Counted from the first letter of the stretch, positions 36,778 to 45,312 are shown. The stretch is 64,000 bases of DNA from Methylobacterium persicinum (GCF_022179525.1 NZ_BPQX01000030.1:23830-87829), one strand, 5' to 3'. The notes: generated by a model from the letters alone, not told the origin. Made by a program: numbers and translations.

Positions 36778-36795
36778 ATGACAGGGCGATGACAC
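36778..36795 (-). promoter_or_regulatory. PHO box upstream of pstS
   Basis: On the minus strand GTGTCAT-CGCC-CTGTCAT: two 7-bp direct repeats (one identical to the consensus CTGTCAT, the other with one change) separated by 4 bp, as PhoB requires. It lies upstream of pstS and is oriented towards it, so the operon is predicted to be PhoB-activated, closing a loop with phoB at its end. Confidence 0.8.
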
Positions 36796-36979
36796 GAGGG
36801 TTTCGCGGCCCCTGTCCGGCGGCCCTAAGAATCTGATTTTTCGATTCGATCCGCCTTCGGGCCGGGGGCCGGTGATCCCGGTGGACCGGCCATGGCACGG
36901 GATCGCTCCCTACGGCGTTGATACCCTATTGCCCCGGATGCGGAGGGGCGCCGGGACAGCCAGGAAGAGGATTCGCACA

Positions 36980-37225
36980 GTGGCGAGGTGGCCGGCGGAA
37001 GAGGGCGAGGGCCCGGATGCGGCCTGGCTCGCCCTGCATGCGGAGCGAGAAGAGGTGGAGCGCGCCCTGGCCCTTTGTCAGGCCCGGCGGCGTTTCGCGA
37101 AGAGCCCGGCCGAAGCCGGGGACGCCCAGCGGGAAGAGGCCGAGCTGCTGGTGAACCTCGATCGGGTTCTCACGCGGATCAGGGCGGCGGAGTATGGCCG
37201 CCAACCTGGGGCACGGCGGTGGTGA
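36980..37225 (+). CDS. Small hypothetical helical protein
   Basis: 81 residues from GTG 36980 (GGAAGAGG about nine bases upstream); the frame is also open from an ATG at 36872. The central part (EREEVERALALCQARRRFA and AQREEAELLVNLDRVLTRIR) reads as two amphipathic, charged helices with a Cys, unlike random GC-rich translation. No family recognised. It converges on the NepR-like gene with a 22-bp gap and is divergent from pstS. Confidence 0.45.
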   Translation: MARWPAEEGEGPDAAWLALHAEREEVERALALCQARRRFAKSPAEAGDAQREEAELLVNLDRVLTRIRAAEYGRQPGARRW

Positions 37226-37247
37226 CGAAGGCGACCGGCCCGTCCGC

Positions 37248-37445
37248 TCAGAGGGACTGACGACGGTCCCGTTCCTTGTGGCGCAGGCGAAGGAGCAGGT
37301 CGATCTGCGAATCGGGAATCGGCTGGGTGTCGATGCTGCCCTCGTAGACCCTGCGCAGGGTCTGCCCAAGGTGCCCGGTATCGATCCCCGTTCCCGATTT
37401 CGCGGAGGCTGAGGGCGTTCCCGTCTCGGCGACCGTCCGGATCAT
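37248..37445 (-). CDS. NepR-like anti-sigma factor (small, orphan)
   Basis: 65-residue protein. Residues 25-54, HLGQTLRRVYEGSIDTQPIP followed by DSQIDLLLRL, match the NepR core (two short helices around the pattern G-x-x-LR-x-x-Y...P-x-PD...DLL). NepR holds the general stress sigma factor EcfG until phosphorylated PhyR removes it. No phyR or ecfG lies nearby, so this would be an orphan paralogue. GGGAGAAG six bases before ATG 37445 supports the start; a frame to 37505 exists but is unconserved. The usual Arg-Phe after PD is replaced by Ser-Gln. Confidence 0.65.
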   Translation of the reverse strand: MIRTVAETGTPSASAKSGTGIDTGHLGQTLRRVYEGSIDTQPIPDSQIDLLLRLRHKERDRRQSL

Positions 37446-37517
37446 GGTCTTCTCCCACACCCACAACCGGCTCGACCATAGGATGGCCGGCGCGATTACT
37501 TTCATCGCATGAGTTGG

Positions 37518-37532
37518 TTAATCGACCGTTAC
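37518..37532. promoter_or_regulatory. Near-consensus CtrA site upstream of the NepR-like gene
   Basis: TTAA-TCGACCG-TTAC, one mismatch from TTAA-N7-TTAA, about 73 bp upstream of the NepR-like start codon. A further TTAAGCTTAA lies 22 bases beyond its end (37555-37564 region is T/A-rich for this genome). Suggestive of cell-cycle control only. Confidence 0.35.
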
Positions 37533-37625
37533 CGTCAACCTATCGTTAAGCTTAATCCCTCCCCTGCGGCGATCCGACTCGGCGTGGACCGGTGCGGTGG
37601 AGGTTTTCGTGCTTTTCGGGGCCTG

Positions 37626-39293
37626 TCAGGCGCCCTGCAGAAGCCGGGCGGCGGCGGCGCGGGCCTCGTCGGTCACCGTGGCGCCGGCGAGCATGCGGGC
37701 GATCTCTTCCCGGCGGTCCTCCACCGGAAGGGTCGAAACACGGGTCGCGACCCGTCCGGCGCCCTTCACCGGTGCCTTGGCGATCAGCAGGTGGGTGGCC
37801 GCCCGCGCCGCCACCTGCGGTGCGTGGGTGACGGCGATTACCTGCACCGTGTCGGCGAGGCGGGCGAGGCGAAGGCCGATGGCATCCGCGACGGCGCCCC
37901 CCACGCCGGTGTCGATCTCGTCGAAGATCAGGGTCGGGGCCGAGCCCCGGTCGGCCAGGACGACCTTCAAGGCCAGCATGAACCGGGATAGCTCACCGCC
38001 GGAGGCAACCCGCATCATCGGGCCCGGCTTGGTTCCGGGATTGGTCTGAGCCCAGAATTCGACCCGGTCGATCCCCGCCGCGTCGCGGGAGGCAGGATCG
38101 GTGGCGATTTCGGTGATGAACCGGGCCCGCTCCAGTTTCAGGGGCGGCAATTCGGCCTGCACCGCCGCATCGAGCCGGCGCGCGGCCTTCCGGCGTCCGG
38201 CGCTCAGGGTCTCCGCTGCGGCGGCATAGGCGGCCTCGGCTTTTTCCTGCGCGGCCGCGAGGACGGCGAGTTCGGCCTCTCCGGCATCGATGGCCGCCAC
38301 ATCCGCGGAAAAGCGCCCCGCGAGATCCGCGAGGTCGTCGGCGGCGACATTGTATTTCCGCGCCGCGGCGCGGAGGGCGAACAGGCGCTCCTCCACACGT
38401 TCCAATTCGCGGGGATCGAACTCGGCCTCTGCGGTCGCCGCCTCGATGGCCGCCCGTGCCTCGTCGAGGGCGACGAGGGCCGCGTCCAGGGCGCCGATGC
38501 AGGGCTCGATCAGGACCGGAAGCAGGGACGCCCGCCGTTCCAGCTTGCGCAGCGCCGCGGAGAGATGGGGGACGGCGGAGTGGGGGCCCCCGGCGGCGTC
38601 CAGTGCCTCGTTCAGCTCCCGGGCCACCTTCTCCGATTGCTGCATCACCGTGCGACGCTCGGCGAGGCTCGCCTCCTCCCCCGGCTGAGGAGCGAGGTCG
38701 CCGAGTTCCTCGACGGCATGGCGCAGGAAATCCGCCTCCCGGCGGGCGGTCTCGACCCTCTCCCGGTGGTCCATGAAGGCCGTGCGGGCGGTGCGCAGGG
38801 CCCGGGAGGCCGCCGCGACCCGGGCCACCTGCGCCTGAAGGCCACCGAACGCATCGAGGATCGCCCGGTGCGACGCGGGATCCGCCAGAGCCCGGTCGTC
38901 GTGCTGGCCGTGGATTTCCACAAGGGCCGCGCCGATGGCCCGCAACACCTGCACGCCCACCGCCTGATCGTTGACGAAGGCGCGGGTGCGCCCGTCCGAC
39001 ATCTGGGTCCGGCGCAGGATCAGGTCGCCCTCGGTATCGAGCTCGGCCTCGGCGGCGATGCGGCGGGCCGGATGATCCAGGGGCACGTCGAACACCGCCG
39101 TCACCCCGCCCTGGGACTCGCCGGAGCGCACGAGGCGTCCGTCGCCCCGTCCCCCCAGGGCCAGCGCGAAGGCGTCGAGCAGGATCGACTTGCCCGCGCC
39201 GGTCTCGCCGGTCAGGACGCTGAGACCCTCGCGGAAATTCAGCTCAAGCTTGTCGATCAGAACGATGTCGCGGATCGCGAGCTGCGCGAGCAT
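37626..39293 (-). CDS. recN: DNA repair protein RecN
   Basis: 555-residue SMC-like ATPase acting in double-strand-break repair. N-terminal Walker A LTGETGAGKSILLDA at about 27-41 after MLAQLAIRDIVLIDKLELNF. A long Ala/Glu-rich coiled coil occupies the middle. The C-terminal signature VASGGELSRFMLALKVVL and Walker B TLIFDEIDTGVGG complete the ATPase. ATG 39293 gives the canonical start; the frame runs on upstream through a family C repeat. It follows bamD in the same direction, 248 bp away. Confidence 0.96.
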   Translation of the reverse strand: MLAQLAIRDIVLIDKLELNFREGLSVLTGETGAGKSILLDAFALALGGRGDGRLVRSGESQGGVTAVFDVPLDHPARRIAAEAELDTEGDLILRRTQMSDGRTRAFVNDQAVGVQVLRAIGAALVEIHGQHDDRALADPASHRAILDAFGGLQAQVARVAAASRALRTARTAFMDHRERVETARREADFLRHAVEELGDLAPQPGEEASLAERRTVMQQSEKVARELNEALDAAGGPHSAVPHLSAALRKLERRASLLPVLIEPCIGALDAALVALDEARAAIEAATAEAEFDPRELERVEERLFALRAAARKYNVAADDLADLAGRFSADVAAIDAGEAELAVLAAAQEKAEAAYAAAAETLSAGRRKAARRLDAAVQAELPPLKLERARFITEIATDPASRDAAGIDRVEFWAQTNPGTKPGPMMRVASGGELSRFMLALKVVLADRGSAPTLIFDEIDTGVGGAVADAIGLRLARLADTVQVIAVTHAPQVAARAATHLLIAKAPVKGAGRVATRVSTLPVEDRREEIARMLAGATVTDEARAAAARLLQGA

Positions 39294-39429
39294 GCTGCGG
39301 CGGGGGATCCCAGGGGACGAAGAGGGACCCGGGGCATTCCCCGGGAACGGAGAGCACACATAAGCCGGGCGGGGGCGCGATTCACCTGAAAATTTGGGCG
39401 GCGGCCCGGAGGGCGCCCGCGTACCACCC

Positions 39430-39522
39430 TCGTCATTGCGAGCGCAAATAAGCAATCCAGGGATGCGCCCCGTCTTGAGACGGCCCGCGGCCCTGGATTG
39501 CTTCGCTATGCTCGCAATGACG
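39430..39522. repeat. Family C inverted repeat, copy C4 (bamD-recN gap)
   Basis: CGTCATTGCGAGCG, AAGCAATCCAGGG and the complementary CCCTGGATTGCTTCGC, ATGCTCGCAATGACG form arms of about 30 bp around a short centre. It lies between two genes of the same strand. Confidence 0.8.
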
Positions 39523-39541
39523 ACGTGGGGGGCCGGGCCGC

Positions 39542-40423
39542 TTACTCCGCCGAGGCGGTGCGCCCGGTGATCGAGCGGAAGGCCTTGGACAGGAACGAGG
39601 TCTTCTCCTCCCGCGGCTCGAGGCCGTTGCTGGCCAGGAGCGCGTGGGCATCCTTGTACCAGGGCGAGTCTGGGAAGTTGTGGCCCAGCACCGCGGCAGC
39701 ATTCTGCGCCTCCTGCGGGATGCCGAGGGCCCAATAGGCCTCGGTCAGGCGCTCAAGGGCCTCCTCGGCATGGCGAGTGGTCTGATACTTGGAGACCACA
39801 TCGCGGAACCGGTTGATCGCCGCCGGGAAGTTGCGCTTCTCGAGGTAGTAGCGGCCGATTTCCATCTCCTTGCCCGCAAGCTGGTCGCGGGTGATCTGGA
39901 TCTTGGCCTTGGCATCCGCCGCATATTCGGAGGTCGGATAGCGCTGGACGAGCTCCTGGAGGGCGACAAGGGCCTTCTCGGAGCGGTCCTGGTCGCGGGT
40001 GATATCCGGGATCTGCTTGTAGTTCGACATCGCGATAAGATACTGCGCGTAGGCCGCGTCCTTGCTCGACGGATGCCGCTGAAGGTACAGTTTCGAGGCG
40101 TTGATCGCGTCGTCGTACTTCTGGCCTTCGTAATTCGCGTAGGCGGTCATCAGCAGCGCCTTCCGCGACCAGTCGGAATACTGGTACTGCTTGTCGAGGC
40201 TGTCGAACTTCTTGACAGCACCCTCGTAGTCGCTGTCCTCCATCTTCGCCAAGCCCTCGCTATAGAGCTTGTCGGCGGGGACATCCGGCACGACCTCCGG
40301 CTTGTATTTCTCGGCGAAGATCCCGGTGGGATCGAAGTCGCAGCCGCCGAGGCCCAGGCCCAGCACGGCCACGAGCGGGGCCGCCAGAGCCGTGAGGCCG
40401 CGATGACGAATGGTGACAGGCAT
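39542..40423 (-). CDS. bamD: Outer membrane protein assembly lipoprotein BamD
   Basis: 293-residue lipoprotein of the BAM complex that inserts beta-barrel proteins into the outer membrane. Lipobox LGLGLGGC with lipidated Cys28 after a hydrophobic signal. Then come about five TPR-like helix pairs (KLYSEGLAKMEDSDYEGAVK, YQYSDWSRKALLMTAYANYE, YLQRHPSSKDAAYAQYLIAM). ATG 40423 puts the signal peptide at the N-terminus; the frame is open further upstream with no support. Sits between lpxC and recN as in related genera. Confidence 0.95.
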   Translation of the reverse strand: MPVTIRHRGLTALAAPLVAVLGLGLGGCDFDPTGIFAEKYKPEVVPDVPADKLYSEGLAKMEDSDYEGAVKKFDSLDKQYQYSDWSRKALLMTAYANYEGQKYDDAINASKLYLQRHPSSKDAAYAQYLIAMSNYKQIPDITRDQDRSEKALVALQELVQRYPTSEYAADAKAKIQITRDQLAGKEMEIGRYYLEKRNFPAAINRFRDVVSKYQTTRHAEEALERLTEAYWALGIPQEAQNAAAVLGHNFPDSPWYKDAHALLASNGLEPREEKTSFLSKAFRSITGRTASAE

Positions 40424-40630
40424 TCTCGCGCTCTTTCCCCCACCCGGAGCGGTTAACGCCGCCGGGATGCCAACCCGTGGTGGTCTCCGGCTCCGGGGAG
40501 CCGTGCCCGCCATTTACGGGCGGTTAAACCGTGACGCTCGATTCGGGCGTGAAAGCGGCGATGGTGAGGCGGCGCGCATTGGAGCGGAGGTGTGGTCCGC
40601 CGGACACAACCCGTGGGCGCCGGAGGCCTC

Positions 40631-41575
40631 TCAGACGTCGGCGACGAAGGCCGCGAGCCCAATGCTCGCCCCGAGATCGACGAGGGTGCCCTGGCGGCTG
40701 CCGGCCGCTTCGACGATGGCGTAGTTGGCCCGGTCCGAGAACAGGGCGGAGAGCACGCCGACATTCATGCGGTGGCCGCCACAATAGGAGCGGTACGCCC
40801 CCTGGATCGGCAGACCCGCCAGGGCGAGGTCGCCCACGGCGTCGAGGATCTTGTGGCGGACGAACTCGTCCGCGAAGCGCAGGCCCTCCGGGTTGACCAC
40901 ACCGTTCTCGCCCACGGCGACGGTGTTCTCGAGGGAGGCGCCAAGGGCGAAGCCCGCCTTCCAGTAGCGCTCCACGTCCTTCATCATGCCGAAGGTGCGG
41001 GCGTCCGCGACGTCCCGGCGATAGGACGCCGGCGAGAGGTCCATGGCCTTCCGCGAGCGTCCGATCACCGGGTTGTCGAAATCGATCTCCACGTCGAGGC
41101 GGAAGCCCCGGTCGATGGGGCGAAGCTCGGCGAAGGCGCGGCCCACTTCGATCCGCACGGGGCGCAGGACCTTCAGCCAGCGTTTGGGAGCGGCACAGGT
41201 GGTGAGGCCGACCCGGTCGATCGCCTCCACGAAGAGCTTGGCCGAACCGTCGAGGATGGGAAGCTCGGGCCCGTCGATTTCGACGAGGGCATTGTCGACG
41301 CCCAGGCCGAACAGGGCGGACATCAGATGTTCGATGGTGGCAACGGCCCCGGTCTCGACGTCACCGATGACGGTGCAGAGTTCGGTGGCGGAAACTAGGG
41401 CGTGGTGGGCCTTGATGAGGCGGTCGTTGCCGAGGGGGGTACCGGTGCGGAGGAAGGCGATGCCGTGGTTGGCGGGGGCTGGACGGATGGTGAGGGAGGC
41501 GGGGTTCCCGGAGTGGACACCTACGCCCGAGAGCGTCGCTGCCGCCTTGAGGGTGGTCTGATTGTTCGTTCGCAT
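40631..41575 (-). CDS. lpxC: UDP-3-O-acyl-N-acetylglucosamine deacetylase LpxC
   Basis: 314-residue cytoplasmic zinc enzyme for the committed step of lipid A synthesis. Zinc ligands in TIEHLMSALFGLGVDNALVE (His) and VRHKILDAVGDLALAG (His, Asp), and the catalytic His in YCGGHRMNVG. Start RTNNQTTLKAAATLSGVGVH is the usual family N-terminus, at ATG 41575. The frame extends upstream to 41740 but without conserved sequence. Downstream of ftsZ, as in many proteobacteria. Confidence 0.97.
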   Translation of the reverse strand: MRTNNQTTLKAAATLSGVGVHSGNPASLTIRPAPANHGIAFLRTGTPLGNDRLIKAHHALVSATELCTVIGDVETGAVATIEHLMSALFGLGVDNALVEIDGPELPILDGSAKLFVEAIDRVGLTTCAAPKRWLKVLRPVRIEVGRAFAELRPIDRGFRLDVEIDFDNPVIGRSRKAMDLSPASYRRDVADARTFGMMKDVERYWKAGFALGASLENTVAVGENGVVNPEGLRFADEFVRHKILDAVGDLALAGLPIQGAYRSYCGGHRMNVGVLSALFSDRANYAIVEAAGSRQGTLVDLGASIGLAAFVADV

Positions 41576-41968
41576 TCCTGAGCCCTCGGCCGCAATCCGG
41601 CTTCGCCAATCCGTGGTGGAGATGGCGCGCGCTTCGATCCGTCCGCTGCTTGATGCCCCTGACGCCGCTGACAGGTTGTATCCCCGCGGCACACTCGTTC
41701 TTGCGGGATTAGCTATAGCCGCGCTGTGCAGGCCAGCCAAATCACGGATTCTTACCGCGTGTTACAAGCTGCGCCGGATCCGCAAACCGATAAAGTGCAG
41801 CCTGTCCAACGGGTTAAAAAAAGGTTAACGCGCGGCGGATCCTGGGCGGATCTGTGGCGGCGATACATCATTTGCACAGGTACAACGTCAATACGACAAA
41901 CCCCACGCCGTGCCCCTCCGAAGAGTTGCACAACGTGAGGTTGAATAGTCTCGGTGACGTTCGGGCGG
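41576..41968. other. ftsZ-lpxC intergenic region, AT-rich, regulatory
   Basis: 393 bp with no supported gene. It is clearly richer in A and T than its surroundings (for example around 41740-41900) and holds a perfect TTAA-N7-TTAA CtrA motif. It probably contains the lpxC promoter and the 3' end of the dcw transcript. I see no strong terminator hairpin with a T-run. Confidence 0.6.
41816..41830. promoter_or_regulatory. Perfect CtrA binding motif between ftsZ and lpxC
   Basis: TTAA (41816-41819), seven bases AAAAAGG, TTAA (41827-41830): an exact match to the CtrA consensus TTAA-N7-TTAA, which is rare by chance in such GC-rich DNA. It lies about 240 bp upstream of lpxC and about 140 bp downstream of the ftsZ stop. 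Confidence 0.55.
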
Positions 41969-43732
41969 TCAGTTCGCCTGGCGGCGGAGGAAGGCCGGGA
42001 TCTCGAGCTGGTCGTCGTCCATCATCCGCGCCTGCGGCAGGGACCGACCCTGGCCGTCGAGGCTTCCCTGGGCCGGCCGGTACTGCGGGGCCTGGGGCAT
42101 GGGCGCCCGGGGGGCCGGGGGCAGCTGCGGCTGATAGGAGGCCGGGGCCGGGGGAGCCGGAGGCGCGGTCGGCCGCGCCGGAGCCACGCCCTCGTCCTCA
42201 CGACGACCGCCGAAGCCCACGGTGGCGAGCCGCCGCAGCAGGGAGGTCCGCTTGGATTCCGGCGCCGAATCCTCGGCGGTGCGGTTCGCCATCAGCTGGG
42301 TCTGGGCGATGGGCGGCAGCTCGTGGATTTGCGGCATCCGCGGGGCGCGGGCCAGGGACGGGGCGCCGGCGGGCGCCTCGGGACGCGGCGGCACGAACGG
42401 GCCGTTGTGGAGCTGCGGCGCGGGCTCGATCCGCGGCGCGGCGGGGGCCGGGACGAACGGCGCCGCCGCCCGGGGCTGGACCTGGGCCAGGAGGACGTCG
42501 TCCCGGTTCGCGACTGGCATCGGCTCGGCGCGCATCTCGGTCCGCGGCTCGCCGGCCGGGGCCATGGGGGCGGTGGCGAGGGGCGCGGCGGGAGCCTGCT
42601 GGATCGGCGCGGGGGCCGCGGCGGGGGCCGCGGCCTCCGTGCGGATGCTCGGCACCGGCGAGGCCGCCCGGGCCCGGGCCTCGGCGCGCAGGCGCTCGGC
42701 GACTTCGGCGATGCGCTGCTCGGTCTCGGCGACGACCGGGTTGTTGGTCGAGTTCGCGGAGATCAGGGCCGGCTCGATGCCCGTGGCGACCACGGACACG
42801 CGGATGATGCCGTCGAGGCTCTCGTCGAAGGTGGCGCCCAGGATGATGTTGGCGTCCTGATCGACCTCCTCGCGGATGCGGGTCGCGGCCTCGTCCAGTT
42901 CGTAGAGGGTCAGGTCCGAGCCGCCGGTGATGGAGATCAGCAGGCCGCGGGCCCCCTTCATGGAGACGTCGTCGAGGAGCGGGTTGGCGATGGCGGCCTC
43001 GGCGGCGCGGTTGGCGCGCTTCTCGCCGGACGCCTCGCCAGTGCCCATCATCGCCTTGCCCATGCCGCGCATGATCGCCCGGACGTCGGCGAAGTCGAGG
43101 TTGATGAGGCCTTCCTTGACCATCAGGTCGGTGATGCAGGCCACGCCCGAGTAGAGCACCTGGTCGGCCATGGCGAAGGCGTCGGCGAAGGTGGTCTTCT
43201 CGTTGGCGACCCGGAACAGGTTCTGGTTCGGGATCACGATCAGGGTGTCGACCGCCGCCTGGAGTTCCTGGATGCCGGACTCGGCCGTGCGCATCCGGCG
43301 CACGCCCTCGAACTGGAACGGCTTGGTCACGACGCCGACGGTGAGGATGCCCATGTCCCGGGCCGCCCGGGCGATGACCGGCGCCGCGCCGGTGCCGGTG
43401 CCGCCGCCCATGCCGGCGGTGATGAAGCACATGTGGGCGCCCGAGAGCTGGTCGCGGATCTCGTCGATGACCTCGTCGGCGGCGGCGGAGCCGACCTCCG
43501 GATGCGAGCCGGCGCCGAGACCCTGGGTCACGTTGAGACCCATCTGGATCACGCGCTCGGCCTTCGAGGAGGTCAGCGCCTGGGCATCGGTGTTGGCCAC
43601 CACGAATTCGCAGCCGAGAAGGCCGGACTCGATCATGTTGTTGACCGCGTTGCCGCCGGCGCCGCCGACGCCGAACACGGTGATGCGGGGCTTGAGTTCC
43701 CGGATGTCCGGCGCCTGGAGGGAGATGGCCAT
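41969..43732 (-). CDS. ftsZ: Cell division protein FtsZ
   Basis: 587-residue tubulin-like GTPase that forms the division ring. GTP-binding GGGTGTG at 109-115, tubulin T7-type loop [11 protein letters not shown], and the polymerisation core up to about residue 320. An unusually long Pro/Ala-rich linker of roughly 245 residues follows, as in other Hyphomicrobiales. It ends with the conserved C-terminal peptide [14 protein letters not shown] that binds FtsA. Preceded by a 198-bp gap from ftsA containing a family D repeat. Confidence 0.97.
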   Translation of the reverse strand: MAISLQAPDIRELKPRITVFGVGGAGGNAVNNMIESGLLGCEFVVANTDAQALTSSKAERVIQMGLNVTQGLGAGSHPEVGSAAADEVIDEIRDQLSGAHMCFITAGMGGGTGTGAAPVIARAARDMGILTVGVVTKPFQFEGVRRMRTAESGIQELQAAVDTLIVIPNQNLFRVANEKTTFADAFAMADQVLYSGVACITDLMVKEGLINLDFADVRAIMRGMGKAMMGTGEASGEKRANRAAEAAIANPLLDDVSMKGARGLLISITGGSDLTLYELDEAATRIREEVDQDANIILGATFDESLDGIIRVSVVATGIEPALISANSTNNPVVAETEQRIAEVAERLRAEARARAASPVPSIRTEAAAPAAAPAPIQQAPAAPLATAPMAPAGEPRTEMRAEPMPVANRDDVLLAQVQPRAAAPFVPAPAAPRIEPAPQLHNGPFVPPRPEAPAGAPSLARAPRMPQIHELPPIAQTQLMANRTAEDSAPESKRTSLLRRLATVGFGGRREDEGVAPARPTAPPAPPAPASYQPQLPPAPRAPMPQAPQYRPAQGSLDGQGRSLPQARMMDDDQLEIPAFLRRQAN

Positions 43733-43826
43733 GGTGTCGAGCCTCTGCTGAACTTCGCTGTCGATTGGCGCCTCGCGGCGCCGGCTTTCCGGTTCGGGCG
43801 CCGCGCCCCCTGCGGGGCGCGAAGCC

Positions 43827-43934
43827 TTAGAGCATTTTCCGCCGAAGTGGACGCCGGTTCGGCGCCAGAAAATGCGGCAAAAACAATGGACTAGAGCGGT
43901 TTCTGTGGTCCGGGGATTACAGAAAACGCTCTAG
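43827..43934. repeat. Family D repeat, inverted copy (ftsA-ftsZ gap)
   Basis: Same two hairpins as the copy at 32711 but in the opposite orientation: GCATTTTCCGCCGAA...TTCGGCG...GAAAATGC, then CTAGAGCGGTTTCTGT / ACAGAAAACGCTCTAG. In the second stem the bases next to the CTAGAGC arms differ from the other copy on both sides, so pairing is kept. The right-hand CTAG (43931-43934) supplies the TAG stop of ftsA. Confidence 0.85.
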
Positions 43935-45253
43935 AAACTTTCTCTGATCCAGCGGACGACCCGCGGGATGTACCTGTCGGTGCCTGTGGCGGCGAAGGCA
44001 CCGTGCCCGCGCGGCTCGAAGTACTCGGCGTGGGCGACCTGCGGGTAGACGAGCAGGCCGACCGCCGCGGAGAAAGCCGGTCCCTTGGCCGCCTCGGGCA
44101 GGCCGCGGATCCCGAGGGGCCGCCCGATCCGGACCTGCCCCTGCATCACCCTGCGGGCGACTTCGGGCAGGCCGACGAGCTGGCTCGCCCCGCCCGTGAG
44201 CACGACCCGGCGTCCGGCCTGGGCGGCGAAGCCGGCGTTGCGCAGGCGGTCGCGCACCAGCTCCACCACCTCCTCGACCCGGGGCTTGATGATCCGCACC
44301 AGCTGCGAGCGCGGGATGTGGGCCGGGGCGTCGCCCTCGTCCTCGCCGACCCCGTGGACCGCGATCATGTCGCGCTCGTCGGAGGGCGTGGACAGGGCCG
44401 AGCCGTAGAGGGTCTTGAGCCGCTCGGCGGCCGCGACCCGGGTGGAGAGGCCCCGGGCGATGTCCATGGTGACGTGGTGGCCGCCCACCGCCACCGCATC
44501 GCAATGGACCAAGTGGCCGCCCGAGAACACGCCGACGCTGGTCGTGCCGCCGCCCATGTCCACGACGCAAACGCCCATCTCCGCCTCGTCGTCCACGAGG
44601 GCCGAGAGGCCGGCGGCGTAGGGCGTGGCGATCACCGCCTCGACGCCCAGGTGGCAATGCTCGATCGCCAGCATGACGTTGCGGGCGGCGGCGAGTTCGG
44701 TGGTGACGACGTGGAGATCCACGCCGAGCGCCTCGCCGATCATGCCCGAGGGGTCGATCACCGCCCCCTGCCCGTCCAGGGCATAGCCGGTGGGAAGGGC
44801 GTGCAGGACGGCCCGGCCGGGGCTGACGCCGTGGGCGCTCGCCGTCTCCAACACCCGCTCCACGTCCGAGCCGGTGACGCTGCCGGAACGCACGTTCACC
44901 CGCGCCTGGAAGTGCTGCGAGGCGAGGCGACCGCCGGACATATTGACGATGACCGACTGGACCTCGACTTTGGCCATGCGCTCGGCCGCGTGGACCGCTT
45001 GCCGGATCGAGCCCTCGGCCGCCTCGAGATCGACGATGGCGCCGCCCTTCAGCCCCAGGGAGCGCTGATGGCCGATGCCGATGATCCGCGCGAGGTGGGT
45101 GCGCCCGCGCAGGGTCGAGAGCGCCTCGGCGGGCTGCAGTTCCGCGATCAGGCAGACCACCTTGCTCGTCCCGATGTCGAGGACCGAGAGGATCGTCGAG
45201 CGGCGGGCCGAGAGCGGCTTCAGACGCGGCGTGAGGCCGTGTTGGCTGTGCAT
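43931..45253 (-). CDS. ftsA: Cell division protein FtsA
   Basis: 440-residue actin-like ATPase that tethers FtsZ to the membrane. Phosphate-1 VLDIGTSKVVCLIAEL at the start, the SHS2/1C insertion, phosphate-2 VCVVDMGGGTTSVGVF and adenosine motif VVLTGGASQLVGLPEVARR. The C-terminus YIPRVVRWIRESF is a short amphipathic helix, consistent with the membrane-targeting sequence. Its TAG is formed by the CTAG end of a family D repeat. Confidence 0.96.
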   Translation of the reverse strand: MHSQHGLTPRLKPLSARRSTILSVLDIGTSKVVCLIAELQPAEALSTLRGRTHLARIIGIGHQRSLGLKGGAIVDLEAAEGSIRQAVHAAERMAKVEVQSVIVNMSGGRLASQHFQARVNVRSGSVTGSDVERVLETASAHGVSPGRAVLHALPTGYALDGQGAVIDPSGMIGEALGVDLHVVTTELAAARNVMLAIEHCHLGVEAVIATPYAAGLSALVDDEAEMGVCVVDMGGGTTSVGVFSGGHLVHCDAVAVGGHHVTMDIARGLSTRVAAAERLKTLYGSALSTPSDERDMIAVHGVGEDEGDAPAHIPRSQLVRIIKPRVEEVVELVRDRLRNAGFAAQAGRRVVLTGGASQLVGLPEVARRVMQGQVRIGRPLGIRGLPEAAKGPAFSAAVGLLVYPQVAHAEYFEPRGHGAFAATGTDRYIPRVVRWIRESF

Positions 45254-45312
45254 GAAACGCTACCGGACGCGAAAGGCGGGACGGGCGGGGAAGGATGGCG
45301 CGACGCAGGGGA

